From contig OX638368.1 in the NCBI GenBank assembly GCA_951812925.1, forward strand, positions 157,652,492-157,716,491: a DNA stretch of 64,000 nt, given 5' to 3'. The position numbers and the translations under genes were made by a program. The notes beneath the pieces were generated by a model. It did not search any database and was not told the DNA's origin. It was given only the letters and a program-made list of their open reading frames with translations. The stretch comes from Calliopum simillimum (lineage: Eukaryota; Arthropoda; Insecta; Diptera; Lauxaniidae). Numbering within the stretch: position 1 is the first letter of the stretch; each line of letters begins with the position of its first letter. Of the stretch, positions 1 through 11,754 are shown in pieces.

Positions 1-887
1 ACATTTTGACCCATTAATTTTTTCTCATAAGCTAAAACATACAATATTCCAATCTGGTAATCAAGACTTTTTCGAACATGTAATGCACAAAAATTCGAAA
101 ATTCAATTGTAAATAATTCCGTGGTCTACTGCAATTGCCGCAAAATTCATAAAAAATGGCGCATGTGTAGTTACCAAACGAACTCACATGTGACAGAGCA
201 GCAAAACTCAAGTATGACTGGGACGTCATACCCGCACGAAGCATCCTAAAGAATGCCTAGAGAAAAAAAAAAACATTCCAACCACCCACAAATTCACCTG
301 CATATTTTAGCGATTTGCTGTAGCGATTCCAAGTTTTCACGTATTTATTTTCGAAACACATGTTTGATGTAGAGTGAAGTTAAGTAGCAAGGTAGCACTT
401 TGTTTTCCAATTAAGTATTATGTTTATACCAAAATATGCATTACAATATTTAACAAATACAGATGTCATATAGGTTTGTTCTTTAGCATAATGAATGTAA
501 TTGCATAATGTTTTGTTTGCCTTCATATTTTGTTATTTTTAGCACACACAATTTAATAGATTTGCAATTGAAGTAGAAAACATTTAAAAAAAAACTAATT
601 TTTCTATTTTTCGGACATATCCGTAGAAATTATAAACATCACCAGCAATATTGTTTACAAAACAATCTCGTTGTTTTACTCACGCACTACTGAGAACGCA
701 AGAAATGTTTATTGCAATGATAGGACGCCCGTAACGTTACTCAACAAGAACTGTCATTATGTGCATATATTTATGATTAATGTCAAAATATTTTGTCTAA
801 AAGTGTTATTGGACAGTGGAGCAAGCTTATGTAATTTTGTTAACATATTTATGTACATTATACATATGTACGTTTAAAAATTTTTTT
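1..887. other. AT-rich non-coding DNA, no gene recognised
   Basis: No splice-supported gene is visible. A short plus-strand reading frame at 671-877 contains LLDSGAS, which resembles the active-site motif of retroelement aspartic proteases. It has no flanking pol domains and may be chance. Confidence 0.5.
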
Positions 888-939
888 AAGTATGTTACTT
901 AATGACAAGTATATATTGAAAATTAAATTTTAATTGAAC

Positions 940-1120
940 TTTAAGTATCAATAAATAGCGCAAATAACAAATTATGGCATTTTTCGGTGACGTATTGATT
1001 CACAAGCAAAACTGGCAATAAGTCGGCTTCGTAAGAGGTCTAAGGACAGTACAGTCTAGCGACTGCGTTTTAGAGTTGTACCAACCGTGATGTTCTCGGT
1101 TCAACTCCGGCCCAGACCAA
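940..1120. repeat. Direct repeat with tRNA-like pol III motif, copy 1
   Basis: This segment is repeated in the same orientation at 2022-2180. The shared part includes TTATGGCATTTTTCGGTG and AACTGGCAATAAGTCGGCTT. It is followed by a stretch with a tRNA-like box A (TCTAGCGACTGCG) and an almost canonical box B (GGTTCAACTCC, 1098-1108). I infer a tRNA-derived SINE remnant. It does not fold as a clean tRNA, so it is not called a tRNA gene. Confidence 0.4.
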
Positions 1121-1308
1121 ACACAAAGTTTTTCAACATGCAATTTTTCAATTATAATTAATTTAGTAATATAAAAATAATTATAATTACAACAAAAATA
1201 GTCTATAGCCGTGTTCTTCATTCATTCCTTAATTTGTCATAATTATGTGTTAGAAAATGCATTGATAGATTTATATGAAAATCGATCTTGGCAAATATAT
1301 TAATACTA

Positions 1309-1878
1309 ATATATGAGGAGTGATTTTTCAAAAGGGCGTACAATCACTTCCAACCTCGAACAAACCTAAGGATGCCATCGCCATTACCATGCTAAAATGC
1401 ATCCTCTAGTTCAAAATTCATCACAAAAAATGCATTTTTCTAAGATAAAATCGTGATCAAAAGTCGCATTTCAGAACAAAAGGGCTTATTTCCATATAAT
1501 TTCATAGAAATTTTCAGAGTTTGATATAAAAAGACGTATTTTGAATAGTGGCCAAAAAAACTTTTAATATTTTTTATATACCCAGGCTATATAGGTGCTT
1601 ACATACCATGCCTATAGACATCAAAATTAACTTCCAAATGGTGAAATAAGAGTGATTTTGAAACAAAAGGGCTTAATTCCAAACGTTTCAGAACAAAAGG
1701 GCTTATTTCCAAATGTTTTTTACTTTTTGCAATTACTGCAAATAGGTTCAACTCACTATAATACAGGAGACATTAAAAAAAATATGTTATTGTAAACAGC
1801 CCATCAAAGTTTTATCTAATTACTGAAAAATTGTTTAACATGGTTTTACGCCCTTTTCAAAAATAACTCCTCATATAT
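1309..1878. mobile_element. Hairpin/MITE with TIR ATATATGAGGAGTGA
   Basis: About 570 bp with terminal inverted repeats that read ATATATGAGGAGT inward from the left and as its reverse complement at the right. The repeats continue through TTTTTCAAAAGGGCGTA. The interior holds three copies of a phrase around AACAAAAGGGCTTA (near 1475, 1665 and 1685). No coding sequence is present. The same TIR occurs at 54377-54642 around a different interior. Confidence 0.7.
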
Positions 1879-2021
1879 CAATCAAAAATTTAATTTTTAA
1901 TACATCCATGTCATTAAGTAACATACTCAAAAAATTTCTTAAAGTAATTTGGGTTAACACTTGCCACCGACCAAACGGTATTGAATCTAATTCCAATGGA
2001 ATAGCTATATCAAATATCAAC

Positions 2022-2180
2022 AAATAACACAAACAACAAGTTATGGCATTTTTCGGTGGCTTATTAACTCACAAACAAAACTGGCAATAAGTCGGCTTCG
2101 AAAGAGGGCCAAGAATGGTGCAGTGGTCTAGCGAATGGCACTGCGTTTAAGAGTTGTACCAACCGTGACGTCCTTTGTTC
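2022..2180. repeat. Direct repeat with tRNA-like motif, copy 2
   Basis: Second copy of the 940-1120 repeat. The box A region is better preserved (GCAGTGGTCTAGCGAATGGC), but the box B is degraded (TTTGTTCAGCAC). Together the copies look like decayed tRNA-derived SINE heads with different damage. Confidence 0.4.
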
Positions 2181-2910
2181 AGCACAACTTGGATTTATAC
2201 ACCATTAGAAAGGTATTTGTGTGTAAATGTGCACAAAGTGCAAATTATTTTAATATTTTGCCAGTAAGCTAGGTAAAATACAGGGCTGCATAAAGAGAAA
2301 GACGAAAAGCTGACTGACTTCATGTTTTTTGTTTTCTTTTCGTTTCACATTTATCATTGTAAATGATAAATGAGCTTTTCTATTTGTACCAAACAGCAAA
2401 AAATTAAGGTATTGAAACTGTTCAAAAAGTACCAAAACTATTTAAAACATTTGTGGTCAAATTTTGACCATTGGGCGATTCTAGTAATTATTATAACGTG
2501 ATTCTGCACGTAAAATACATGTGCAACTATTGAGCTGACATTTCATGCCAATTTTTTACTGTCATACGATATTTTTGTTTAAGACAGATTCACGAAAGAG
2601 GAAATTATTGCAATTGAATTTTTGATATTAAAAACATGATATTAAAAATATGTATATGGGCATTTCCATGGTGTCGCACATGATCGTCGAGCACATTTGA
2701 AGTAAAAAAGTCTAAGTAAAACGGGATTTTCCGGGAAAGTTTAAGGTTTACCGGAAAAAACTTTTCATTCAAGGTCAGCTCAAAACTAGCTCGAAACTCC
2801 TGCGTTAAAAGATTTCATCGCTAACTCTTCCCGCGGATTCGTCTGGCTGAAAAAATAAAGGGAACAATTTTACTTTATCGACTGTTGTTTTTTTTTATTC
2901 TGGGAAATAA

Positions 2911-3584
2911 TTACGACAACAACAACCACAAATTCTGGTTGAACCTACTTTCGGAGATATAGCCATCGGAAGATCGGGATATATCTTTTATAAAAATCGG
3001 TTTAATTTGCGAACCCCTGGATGGATTTTAAAAATATTGCTGTCATATGAAAGGTATTTTATCGGGCTATATAATTGTCCTATGCTCCTCCTAGGAGTTA
3101 AAGGAGAATACATACTTACATACATACATAATTGCTTTGAAAAATTTTTCAATTTGAGCGATAGTTTTCTAGATAGGACAATTTTTCAAAAATACACCCC
3201 ATTTTTTCCCAAAAAACCATTATTTTTCCCAAAAATGTATTATTAACCTATATTTTTAATAACTTAATTGGGCAGCAATTGCTCTTCCTAGTTTAGCTAC
3301 TAAAATTTCAGGTTAATAATAAATTTTTTGGGAAAAATAACGGTTTTTTGGGGAAAAAATGGGGTGCATTTTTGAAAAATTGTCATATCTCGAAAGCCAT
3401 CACTCAAATTGAAAAATTTTGTGAGGCAATTATATAGCCCGGTAAAATACCTTTCATACGACATCAATATTTTTAAAACCCATTCAGGCGTTCCCAACTT
3501 ATACCGATTTTTATAAAAGATATAACCCGATCTTCCGATGGCTATATCTCCGAAAGTAGTTTCGACCAGAAGTTGTTGTTGTAA
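2911..3584. mobile_element. Foldback element with arms of about 300 bp
   Basis: The left arm (2911-3250) and right arm (about 3295-3584) are inverted copies. Both hold the phrases TTTCGGAGATATAGCCATCG and TCGGTTTAATTTGCGAACCC or their complements. The hairpin is flanked by direct repeats of about 35 bp (TTTATCGACTGTTGTT plus a T run, near 2871 and 3586). Open frames here are shadows of the repeat and no protein family is recognised. Confidence 0.65.
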
Positions 3585-3623
3585 CTTTATCGACTGTTGT
3601 TGTTTTTTTTTATTCCCGAATAG

Positions 3624-3811
3624 CCCAGTGTGCCAGACGGTTCAAATTTCCGCTTTTTTATCCGTTACGGATCCGTTACTGATCCGTTGGCGGGAGAGAT
3701 TCCCAAAAAAAAAGCGAATCGTTTTTTTTTTTGGAATTTCTCCCGCAAACGGATCAGTAACGGATCCGTAACGGGTAAAAAGCGAAGATATGAACCTTCT
3801 GGCACACTGGG
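3624..3811. mobile_element. 188-bp MITE with TIR CCCAGTGTGCCAGA
   Basis: The termini CCCAGTGTGCCAGA and TCTGGCACACTGGG pair, and the inverted repeat continues almost to the centre (TCCGTTACGGATCCGTTACT on both arms). It abuts the foldback at 2911-3584. No coding capacity. Confidence 0.75.
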
Positions 3812-4101
3812 AGGGTTCTGGGAATTAATTACATTAAGCCAAATGAAGTAAGCCATACAAAACAATTTTTCCGCTTTTCCGGAAAAAGGAAAATTTCACA
3901 AATAGCTCGAAATTATTACTGTTGAAAAGCTCGAAAATAGCTTGAAATTCCCAACCAAAAAAACATCGTAATTCGTCAGACATGGATGGCTCACTTTAAG
4001 GACCTGGCAACCCTGGCACATCAGCAGCTGACATTTGTTATCTAAAAAAATTAACGTAAACAAACATCTGTCACCTCCATTACTATAAAAATTACTTCAC
4101 C

Positions 4102-6311
4102 ATGTTACTTCAACGCACCATTGGAACAGGTGTCTTAAAAAGTTCATATTCAATACTTTTATTTGGCAGAGCCAGAGCTTGTTCAGTTTATTCTAAAGAA
4201 CAAAAAATAGATGTCAATGGGATCAGCATAAATTATGTACAAAAAGGCGATGGACCAAACAGTTTACTCCTAATGCCAGGTTCGTTACGAAAAATTGTTT
4301 TTCTTACATTTGCCCCAAACTAGTGGAGATTTATATGTATGTTCAAAGCATGAAACAAAAAAATTGGTTTAATAGATTCACATACATAATCCTTATTCCT
4401 ATATTAATTTCAATTTCAGCCTTATTAATAGCCACTTTTATACAGGTGCATTAGGTTCTGCTTCGACTGACTTTCAACCACAACTGGAAAAATTGCCAAA
4501 AATTTTACCCAACTACTCAATAATCGCATGGGATCCGCCTGGATATGGTAAATCAATTCCACCACAAAGAAATTTTAATCTGGATTTCTTTCACAACGAT
4601 GCCAAATCTGCTGTCGATTTAATGAGTGCCTTGAATCGACCGAAATTTTCGATTTTGGGTTGGAGTGATGGTGGAATAACAGCTTTAATTATTGCAGGGA
4701 AGTATAAGGAAGCTATAGATAAATTGGTAATTTGGGGTGCTGGAGCTTACCTTAATTCCGATGAAGTGAAACTGTTAGAAGGTTTGTATAATTTATAAAT
4801 ATGATTTTTGATTTATTTTTAAAGAGAACAGTAACAAATTTAAATACATACATAAATGGTTAAGTAGAGAGAAGGCCGTTTAATAGTATAAAGTATCTAC
4901 CTGGAGACCGATCCCTACTCGGTCGATAAACCGATCTGCTCCTTTAAGTCAATGTTTCTTATTCATAGCTAGTTTAGGTAGCCTTAAATATGATAAATAT
5001 AATAATTATAATAAGAACACACTCGGAAAGTATCGAAAAAAATAGAAAAATTTCAAATGGGTTGTTTTTGGTGAAAAGTTTCAAGTAGTATAAAAAATCC
5101 CAACAAAAACCGAAAAGTATTCCAAACCATAAAGAAAAGTTGTATATTATCAAAACATCAAAAAAAAAAAAACAATTTATTTGATTTTCAAGTTCATAAA
5201 AAGGCAAAAGTTATGTAATAAACATTTTGTGCGATAATATTATTTTTTCAACTTAATGCCATTAATTTCACACCATCAAAAAAACTTACAAAAAGACTTA
5301 CTTCAATAACTCCATTGGTTTTGCAAATTTCGAAAAACCAAACTCAGAAAAGTTGTTTAGAATAGTCCCAGAAATCTTACATTTTCCGGTCTTCTACCGA
5401 TTCTCAACCACCCTGTATAATGTAATTGTATTCCTACAATTATAAAGAACATGAAATCCTTCTCGAAATGATTGTTAATACGTCTCATCAAAGCATTGCA
5501 ACTTGGCCATTTGTCTGTCGAAGTTACAACTACATATTTCTTCGAATTTCTTGTGAAATTGAAAACGAACAATAAAATTCTTTAAATACAATAACTAAAC
5601 GAGCTATTGAACCAAATTCAACGCATTTAATTATTGGTATTAGATAACAATCTCATTTATTTTGTTATACTCGACATAATCAAATTTTTAATTCTCCAAT
5701 GTGAACTAAATAGTAATTTTATTACGTTAAATTTAAAAAGCCCATTTCATTCTTAATGTCTTATAACACTGGCGCTGGCATTGTAAATCTAGATATATTA
5801 TTTGTTATCAGGGTCTCTACATAATATTAGCTTCGATTAGTACTGACTTTTAAATTGAAATTAATTTTAAATAAAATATTTCCTTAACTTATGTAGATAT
5901 ACGTGATGTTAAAAAATGGTCACCTCGTATGAGAGAACCAATGGAAAAGGTATATGGCGTTGAAAATTTTCCAAAATTATGGTCAGCATGGGTTGATGCG
6001 GCTGTTGCTATATATAAACAACGTGGAGGTAATTTTTGTAAGCAGGAAGTTGATTGTATCGATTGCCCTACTTTGATTGTGCATGGTAAAAAAGATCCAA
6101 TGATTGCATCGGAGCATATTCCCTATTTAAGGGAACATATTCGAAAGTGCAAGTAAGTATCTTAACAACAACAAGAAAATGCTTACAAATATTTTATAAT
6201 AATTTTCATTGATAATGTAGCTATCACGAATTTCCAGAAGGGAAGCACAATATACATCTACGATATGCTGATGAATTTAATGAACTTGTTTCAAAATTTT
6301 TATTACAATGA
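4102..6311 (+). CDS. Valacyclovir hydrolase-like alpha/beta hydrolase (BPHL family)
   Basis: Four exons join in frame: 4102-4279, 4446-4781, 5897-6152 and 6221-6311, all with GT/AG introns, giving 286 residues. Human BPHL is of similar length. The family consists of serine hydrolases that cleave amino-acid esters. Visible landmarks are an N-terminal basic, Ser-rich stretch like a mitochondrial presequence (residues 1-31), an oxyanion region LLLMPGALGS (55-64), the WDPPGYGKS block (88-96), the nucleophile elbow GWSDGG with Ser133, the acid Asp238 in HGKKDP, and the catalytic His266 in EGKHN. All three catalytic residues are present, so the gene is probably active. The start is the first ATG, preceded by TTCACC. 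Intron 2 (4782-5896) carries a dispersed repeat. The mitochondrial location is inferred from the N-terminus. Confidence 0.95.
4890..5130. repeat. Dispersed repeat inside intron 2 of the BPHL-like gene
   Basis: A phrase starting ACCTGGAGACCGAT and containing CGGTCGAT, then CGGAAAGTATCGAAAA further on, recurs in the same order at about 48510-48780. It is non-coding. The conserved order over about 200 bp suggests one interspersed repeat family. The stretch after it (about 5221-5320) resembles the core of the hairpin family described under findings. Confidence 0.5.
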
Positions 6312-6339
6312 GTTATGTAAAATTTTTTAATAGAATTTA

Positions 6340-6345
6340 AATAAA
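6340..6345 (+). promoter_or_regulatory. AATAAA polyadenylation signal of the BPHL-like gene
   Basis: A canonical AATAAA lies 29 bases after the TGA stop. Confidence 0.6.
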
Positions 6346-6840
6346 ATTAATGCATATTTATTAGACCTATCAGTAAAATTACAAATGAGAAATACCTTGC
6401 TCCCAGCGGCTAGCGAACAATTTCGTTATTGGTATCAAGCATACAAATTTTGGTCCCGATCGGAAATATTTGATCGTGCCCCCAAGCCGTTGATGGTCGG
6501 AAAAACGCTTTTTATAAGAGGCATTAATTGAAAAAACTAGTCCTATCTAACTAACTGAAACTATTCTACAAAGGTGAATGAAATTTGGTACGTATATAAA
6601 CAATACTAGCATTCAATAAAAAAAAAAATTATGTAATGTAATAAACTATGACTAAATCAATTGCTTTAATACTTAAATTTAAAATTTTTGTGAAAGTGGA
6701 GTTAATCGAACTTTGAATGGGTCATATATAAAATTGGTAAATTTTCGTCAAATTTCAAGCTCAAAATATAATTGCATGCATGGCATTTGTCAGATTGTTA
6801 TAAGAACGAAAAAATTTAATTCTGTTAAAAATAAAGATAT
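6346..6840. other. Intergenic spacer between BPHL-like and PEBP genes
   Basis: AT-rich DNA separates two convergent genes. I see no coding sequence. The left edge of the duplicon shared with 11.5 kb begins near 6640. Confidence 0.5.
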
Positions 6841-6841
6841 G

Positions 6842-6847
6842 TTTATT
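6842..6847 (-). promoter_or_regulatory. Polyadenylation signal of PEBP copy 1
   Basis: TTTATT on the plus strand gives AATAAA on the gene strand, 26 bases after the stop codon. The second gene copy keeps it in a similar place. Confidence 0.55.
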
Positions 6848-6872
6848 TAAATCAGTAGTTACATAGTAAAAT

Positions 6873-7970
6873 TTAGTACTGCATTATTTTTCTTAAAATT
6901 GGTACATAATCATCATACTGAGCTTGATAGTAATTGCCAGCGATTGGATTTCCCAATTGAAACTTAGTAATGTATTCACGAGTTTTCACCTTTGGTCTGC
7001 CTTCGCGTGATCTATAACATATATTTGTGTAAGAAAATTAAATTCAATATCCAAAAAATAATACTAAATTATGAAAAATAAGGCTTCTTCCCCCTTTATA
7101 AGCAATATCCATTTCCAAATTAAAATTTAGTTTTTTTCCAGTAACTATGGTATAATATATCTGGAAGGCGGAAGATTCTTTTTACAATTTCAAAGTTCGA
7201 AATGCTAAGAGGTTTGTCACAACAAACTAATGTTTAGCTTCCATATTATATCGCCGCCAAAAAGACTTAACCGACACGATTTTGAATTTTCACTTTTTGA
7301 TGAAAATAAATAATTTGTAACCATTTCTCCACAAATTTCATAACTGTAAAAGGACCATTACGAAGATAAAGCGAAAGCAATTTTGTCTTTTGCACTAGAA
7401 TATATACAAAGAAAATTCAAAAAAAAAAAGAAAAAAACCTTCTACTGTAAAATTTGTTTTTATCGGTTCAGTCTTTTTAGCGGTTATGGCACGATATGAT
7501 GTTTAACTTACGTTTTCGAAATAAATCTCTCACTTATTATTTTATCTGCTTGCTTGAAAACAAGAAAAATATAACGATGCAAGCCAGTGTCTTCTGGTGG
7601 TCCAGAACCGATATATTCAGCAATTGTCTGACCAGCGCCCACCTTATTGCCAGGAATATTGATAACTAGCCAGTGTAAAATTTCACGATATGTAGGTTCT
7701 TCACGTGAGGGTGCATCCGGGTCAACCATTAATAAAGTGTATAAGGCATCACAGTCTGCAGTCCAGGTTACCTCAGGTTGATCTTTAACTTGAGTTGGTG
7801 TTAATTCTTTGCCAAGTTCAACTTTAGCACCGGATGGATATGTAACCTAGGGGGCATTTTACATTTTAATTAGTTTTCATTACTCCAAAATAACTTTTAC
7901 TTTTAAATACCTGAGCTACTTCTTTAGGTGCAACATCTATAATATCTGGAATAATTCCGTTCGAATCCAT
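6873..7970 (-). CDS. Phosphatidylethanolamine-binding protein (PEBP), copy 1
   Basis: Three exons on the minus strand (7970-7911, 7846-7512, 7011-6873) join in frame to 177 residues, close to the family's usual 175-190. PEBPs bind anionic phospholipid headgroups and can modulate kinase signalling. Family landmarks are VDPDAPSR (residues 61-68), HWLVINIPG from His78, and the ligand-site signature [13 protein letters not shown] with His110. No signal peptide is seen, so it is probably cytosolic. The start ATG begins MDSNGIIPD. It differs from copy 2 at a few positions, for example Cys52 against Ser and the tail LRKIMQY against LKAQMQ. Both copies look intact. Flies carry several PEBP paralogues, and I cannot tell which one this is. 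Confidence 0.93.
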
Positions 7971-8376
7971 ACTGATGTTCTAAAGTGAAAATTACCGATC
8001 TAACTACAAACTAAAACGTAACCACATGTGTATTTATCATGTATTCATGATAACATTTACTTACTAGTACATTAGTACATCTAGGTAGGTATACTCGTAT
8101 GTGCATGATATAGCAAATAATTATTCACAGGCGACGAGTAGGTGGGGATAGTCGTTATGATAAAGAATCAGCGTTGTATTTGTGCTTTAATAGAAAGTTA
8201 TTGGTTTTAGTAAGTAACACTGGTCAACTGCTATGTATATTAAAGCAATTCAGCATAAATAAATGGATTTATAGTATAATGAAGGGGAGTTCGTCTGTGA
8301 GTTAGTTATTTAAATGTCTCATATCATGTAAAATTGGATATAAAATTTTGAATTCTTTTTTTTTTCTCCATAATAT

Positions 8377-8829
8377 GAGTCGTTCAGAAGCCAATGCGGT
8401 TAAGTCCAAAAAACATAAATTGAGAAAATTTGCGTTTTCAAATGAATCGGCAAATGTTAAAGGAACGGAAGTCAATAAAGTAATGTCATAATATTAAATA
8501 GCTGTCATTTTGCTAGAAATTAATAATATTCATATCTGTTTTCACAGAAAGCTTACTTGGTGATGTGGAATTGATGCCATTGAGCTTAAAAAATAATATC
8601 GATCAAATAACCTATTGTTATGGCACATAATGTGTATGACATTACTTTTGCCCTTTATTGACTTCCGCCCTTTTAACATTTGCCAATTCAAATACATGTT
8701 TTTATTTTTTAAATTCTTCTGAAATTTTATTATAAAATATTCAGAAGCGATTAAAAAAGGGCTGTTTGACCAAAAAAAAAACAGAAAATGTCAAAAAATA
8801 GACTTAACCGCATTGGCTTCTGGACGACC
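8377..8829. mobile_element. Hairpin element inserted in duplicon copy 1
   Basis: The termini GAGTCGTTCAGAAGCC and GGCTTCTGGACGACC pair. ATAT stands on both sides, and the homologous place in duplicon 2 (about 12890-12900) reads CTCCATTATATAGCA with no insert. The copy-2 site is therefore an empty site and ATAT (or part of it) is the target duplication. The interior contains the core that starts near GTCATAATATT and ends near ATTACTTTTGCC, shared with elements at 17.8, 23.4 and 54.4 kb. Confidence 0.8.
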
Positions 8830-10330
8830 ATATAGCAATATCCATTCTGAAAGAAAGTTTTACACTGTTTTTTGTTGATTTAATCACAAATAAGTAGGTA
8901 TATTCAGAATAAAAGTATTATACAGGGTGTAATCGATAAAGTTCCGAAGCTTCTGAGAGATGATAGAGGAGGCCTATACTCCTGAGGAGTTTAAGGGTTA
9001 AATCTGATTTTCCGACATGTTTTACAAAAAAAAATTTCTAGAGTGAGACTAACGTTTTAGATAAAACTTTTATTTGGAAACTTAACTAGTTGTATGGAGC
9101 TTTTTATGTGTGTATTTGGCTTATAAGGCTTAAGGGGATTTCGTAATGGTCTGAAATTTTAAAGTTAATGTTTAAAATTTTTTTTTGGTATGAAAAAAGT
9201 CCTATTAACGTACCCTTTTATAATTTTGAGTCCTCGTTAAATTTTCTTTAACTCGGTAGTACATTTGTCATTCGAATTTTTTGATTTGAAGTCAGAAAAT
9301 ATTTCGAAAAAAATAAAAAAGGTGCACCAAGCCCCAAAATGATTTTTTCCACCAAAAATACTTTTTTTTCAAAGCTCATACTTTTCTAAAAAAAAACCAT
9401 GAAAATTTCATTAAAATCGGATGAAAACCAAGGAGCTATCAATTTTCAAATATGTGAGTATCCAAAGGTTGGATCGAAATTCCTATGGCCGCCAAATCGG
9501 AAATTTTCTGAATATCGGAAAATCATTTTACCACAGTTATATGTATGTCAAATACTAAGTTTTCACCAATTTTCATAAAAATCGGACATGTCAAGTCGAA
9601 TCTTGGTCGGTTACGCAAAGAAAGACTCTTATGTATGTACATTTCAACATATCTGAAGGCACTTCTCAGAGCAACTCATTTATCATTGGACTGGGGTAAA
9701 CATTCAATAAGCCTTATAAAAAATCAGAATTAATATTCCTTGAAAAAGATTTATTTTTAAATTCATCAGAATGAGTGTCTGTATTTTTTTTTTTTTTTTT
9801 TTTAATATTAATAAATGGTTCTTTGAAAAATAGTTACTGTTGATCAGTGTTGTAATAAATTAAAGTTAATTTGTCATTGATTTTATTTATCTCTTATCAT
9901 TTACCGGGTAGTAATTACTCCCGTCTGCACTGATTAAATAAAGCTCCCCAAAAATGATAATAAGGACTGCACATTGTTATTCATCAATACAAAAATACCC
10001 AATGAATTTTGTGTTAATTGTGTATGTGGTATAACCTTTAAACTATTAACAAGTCTGTATTTATTTCATAAAGAATTTTTTACTTTTTTCTTATGTATAG
10101 CTATTTCACACAATCCCCACTTAATTCTGGAATCTTGAAAATTTTTTGCAGTCTTTTTACTTTTTCGAAGATTCGTTTTTATTACAAAACAGATAGATTT
10201 TTAGATTAAGTTGCAATATCTTAAACAATGCTTTCAACAGAGCGTTTTCAATTATTTTTTTTTGTTTTTGTATAAACTAAAAATGTTACGGAGAAGACGC
10301 TTCCGGAAATTATGAATCGGAAGTTATAAC

Positions 10331-11519
10331 GAAGGTTGAATAAAATTTGCACCATTGAATTATTGAAAATAAATGAAAAGCATTGATAGTTAGAATTTAT
10401 TTCGGGAAATACCTCACGTTCGCGATCGTAACAACGAAATAGTTTATTTTTAGACATTAATCCATATCGTACCAAAACTTTCAGCATTTTGTTTTTTAAA
10501 TTTTTACAATAAAAAGGTTAATCGAGTGAAAAAAGTGGCGAAAAATTAGTTTGAGCCTTTTCGAAAAATGCCCATACATAGATATGAAAATTTAAGATTT
10601 TCTTAGGGGCCGTCCTCGAGATAATTGAAAATATCCATTTTTAGGGTTATATCACCATTTCTTTATATATATTTCAAGAAACCCAATTTTGATAGAATTT
10701 ATTTTTACATCATTTTAACCCATTTTCGGCCACTGTTCGCGTACGCGTCCATTTGACCATTTTCAATAATTTTTTAAACTATGTAAGTAAAATTTGGATG
10801 TTCGAAAATATTATTTTCCACTTCCCCACCCTCCTCCTTTTGTTTGAGGGGGGTGGTTGAAAATGCCTTGTCGATGGAACTTTTTTTAAAAAATTATTAA
10901 AAATTATAATTAATTTTCGTTAATGGCTACGGATAGCAAAAATTACCCTAGACAAGCCGTACTTGAACTATTTTTCAATTGGATCACTACATCCCAAGTT
11001 ATAAGCCTTTAATAAAAGGATATCTAGCAATAACATACAAAGGCTATTTCCGGACCGAAAAACTAAAAACTTAAAATTTTATTATTCTTACCAAGAACAA
11101 TATTTTATTGTAAAAATTTCAAGCCTTTGCGGAACAAAATCATACGACAAATGACAGATCTATTCTAGATTTAGTGAATAAACCCCCAAATAATTGAGCA
11201 AAAAATACAATTTTAAGAAAATTAAGTTTAAAGTAAAAAAATAAACAATGAATTGATTAATAAGTTAGCAATTCGAATGCCCATTAATTCATCATGAATT
11301 GGAAAATATACTTTTGATGAAAAATCATTGGTTGATCAGAAGTTAAATTTTGATTTGAACTTTTTGTATGGGGTGATGAACCAATCCAGCAAAACGGGTC
11401 GCACCACTGAATTCCCCGTACCCGAATTAGGTAAGAATGACATCTCCCGCCAGACCAAAAAGAAAAGTCCCAAAAACTAGTACAGTGTAATAGTTATCTC
11501 TATTATTTTGAAAATGTAT
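10331..11519. other. Spacer between the two duplicons, no gene recognised
   Basis: AT-rich sequence. The minus-strand frame at 10248-10487 has no recognisable motif. I see no hairpin or coding exon here. Confidence 0.4.
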
Positions 11520-11720
11520 TAAATATATAATAAACTGAGACAAAACCAAGTTTATATTTTAAATTTTTGAAAAAGTGGAGTTAATAGAAACTGCTGTGCA
11601 CAGCACATATATGTAATTGTCAAATTTCCGTCAGATGTCAAGCTAAAAATATAATTGTATAGTACTTGCCAGGTTGTTATAAGAATACATAAGCTTAATT
11701 CTGTTAAAAACAGAGGTATG

Positions 11721-11726
11721 TTTATT
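11721..11726 (-). promoter_or_regulatory. Polyadenylation signal of PEBP copy 2
   Basis: AATAAA on the gene strand, 29 bases past the stop, in the same place as in copy 1. Confidence 0.55.
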
Positions 11727-11754
11727 TAAATCAGTAGTTACATAGATAAATTTA

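Larger units (their letters stand above)
6640..10330. repeat. Tandem duplicon, copy 1, containing a PEBP gene
   Basis: This segment matches about 11520-13969 plus 15598-15690 in the same orientation. The match covers the PEBP exons and introns, the promoter side and a long tail (9780-10330). Differences include a hairpin element at 8377-8829 and extra DNA near 8070-8150 that copy 2 lacks. Confidence 0.85.

Noticed and set aside
1020..1115. A tRNA gene
   Set aside because: Box A and box B motifs are present, but the acceptor, anticodon and T arms do not pair as a tRNA, and the sequence recurs at 2.1 kb as part of a longer repeat.
3538..3865. Overlapping short frames on both strands
   Set aside because: They come from the arms of the 188-bp palindrome at 3624-3811. 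The same peptide appears on both strands.
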